A DNA stretch of 6,127 nt, taken from contig JAGLIU010000018.1 of the NCBI GenBank assembly GCA_023142805.1, positions 1 to 6,127 of the forward strand, in the 5' to 3' direction. The stretch is from Candidatus Omnitrophota bacterium (GTDB lineage Bacteria > Omnitrophota > Gorgyraeia > Tantalellales > Tantalellaceae). The translations under genes were made by a program, and so were the position numbers. A model generated the notes under the pieces. The model saw only the letters and a list, made by a program, of their open reading frames with translations. It ran no database searches and had not been told where the DNA came from. This document shows, piece by piece, positions 5,553 through 6,127 of this stretch; the first letter of the stretch is position 1; each line of letters begins with the position of its first letter.

Positions 5553-6127
5553 TTATTTTCCATGTGAACCCAAATCATCCTCAAAACGTTTCATTCCATA
5601 CGCTCGACAATAAAGAGACAAAAATTCTATCGTAAAATCTATATTTTTCACAAACACCCCTTCAGGCACTTCCAACATCATCGGTGAAAAATTTATTATG
5701 GCTTTCAACCCGGACCGCACGATAATATCCCGTACTTCCTGGATACCATCCTCGGACACAGCCACTATACCGAGATGAACACGTTTCTTTTTCACGACCA
5801 TCGGAGCTTCCCGGACAGAAAAGATCTTCACCCCATTAAAAGTCCGTCCGATCTTCTTCTTGTCCTTGTCAAACCCGGCAACTATCTTAAGCCTGTCTTT
5901 TCTGAACCCGGGATATTTCAATACCGCCTGCCCCAGATTCCCGACTCCGAAAAGCACGACACGTATTACCCCAACATTCAATACGTGATCTTCCAACACC
6001 CTCTTAAGCTCGGCAGCGTCATATCCAACTCCGGGAGTCCCAACTTTTCTAAAATTGGAAATATCCTTTCGAACGCTAACATCCGAAAGTCCGGTCAACC
6101 GCGCGAGATCTTTTGAAGATACAACCT
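5553..6127 (-). CDS. rex: Redox-sensing transcriptional repressor Rex (5' end outside window)
   Basis: Rex is a cytoplasmic homodimeric repressor that reads the NADH/NAD+ ratio; NADH binding releases it from DNA. The frame stays open to the window edge, with 9 further codons (VVSSKDLAR) upstream of the TTG at 6098, so the true start is outside and that TTG is internal. The visible 190 residues begin in the winged-helix DNA-binding domain, with LTGLSDVSVRKDIS as recognition helix and PGVGYD as the wing. A Rossmann NAD(H)-binding domain follows, with the dinucleotide motif GVGNLG at visible residues 60-65 and an acidic strand end (GFDKD). The INFSP segment and the C-terminal helix used for dimer swapping (EFLSLYCRAY) are present. 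Family members are about 205-225 residues, so perhaps 15-35 are missing. It lies 25 bp upstream of hydC on the same strand, which suggests control of the hydrogenase by NADH level and probably autoregulation. Its promoter and operator are not visible. Confidence 0.95.
   Translation of the reverse strand, partial: VVSSKDLARLTGLSDVSVRKDISNFRKVGTPGVGYDAAELKRVLEDHVLNVGVIRVVLFGVGNLGQAVLKYPGFRKDRLKIVAGFDKDKKKIGRTFNGVKIFSVREAPMVVKKKRVHLGIVAVSEDGIQEVRDIIVRSGLKAIINFSPMMLEVPEGVFVKNIDFTIEFLSLYCRAYGMKRFEDDLGSHGK

Overview
The window holds six tightly packed genes, all on the minus strand, so transcription runs from the right edge (6127) to the left edge (1). Together they form a cytosolic NAD(H)-linked [FeFe]-hydrogenase locus with a redox sensor, a hydrogenase-associated regulator and one maturation factor. 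In transcription order they are rex (cut by the right edge), hydC (NuoE-like), hydB (NuoF-like), hydA (catalytic subunit), a small TM1266-family gene, and hydF (H-cluster scaffold GTPase). Nothing on the plus strand looks like a gene; its long open frames are shadows of these genes. No transposon, CRISPR array, tRNA or rRNA was seen.

Organism: a strictly anaerobic, probably fermentative or syntrophic bacterium with moderate GC content. This follows from the oxygen-sensitive [FeFe]-hydrogenase, its dedicated maturase and the bacterial redox repressor Rex. The phylum cannot be fixed from this sequence; Clostridia-like, Thermotogae-like or candidate-phylum anaerobes (for example Omnitrophota or Elusimicrobiota) would all fit.

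How it works: HydB should exchange electrons with NAD(H) through FMN, HydC and the FeS clusters of HydA should relay them, and the H-cluster of HydA should make or consume H2. Rex senses the NADH/NAD+ ratio and is the natural candidate to control the cluster. HydF carries the 2Fe precursor to HydA. Its partners HydE and HydG are not in the window and must lie elsewhere.

Layout and control: rex and hydC are 25 bp apart, hydB and hydA overlap by 11 bp, and the TM1266-family gene and hydF are 63 bp apart. Two gaps break this tight packing. The 144-bp hydC-hydB gap can fold into hairpins. The 157-bp gap after hydA holds a strong intrinsic terminator whose U-tract abuts the ribosome binding site of the TM1266-family gene, which suggests that the last two genes are expressed by read-through or attenuation. 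Positions 1-86, downstream of hydF, contain no gene I can support and no clear terminator.

The gene set is a known type of system rather than a new one. The points worth a second look are a compact HydB without the extra FeS domains of classical bifurcating enzymes, altered ligand motifs in HydC, HydA and HydF, and the terminator in front of the regulator gene.
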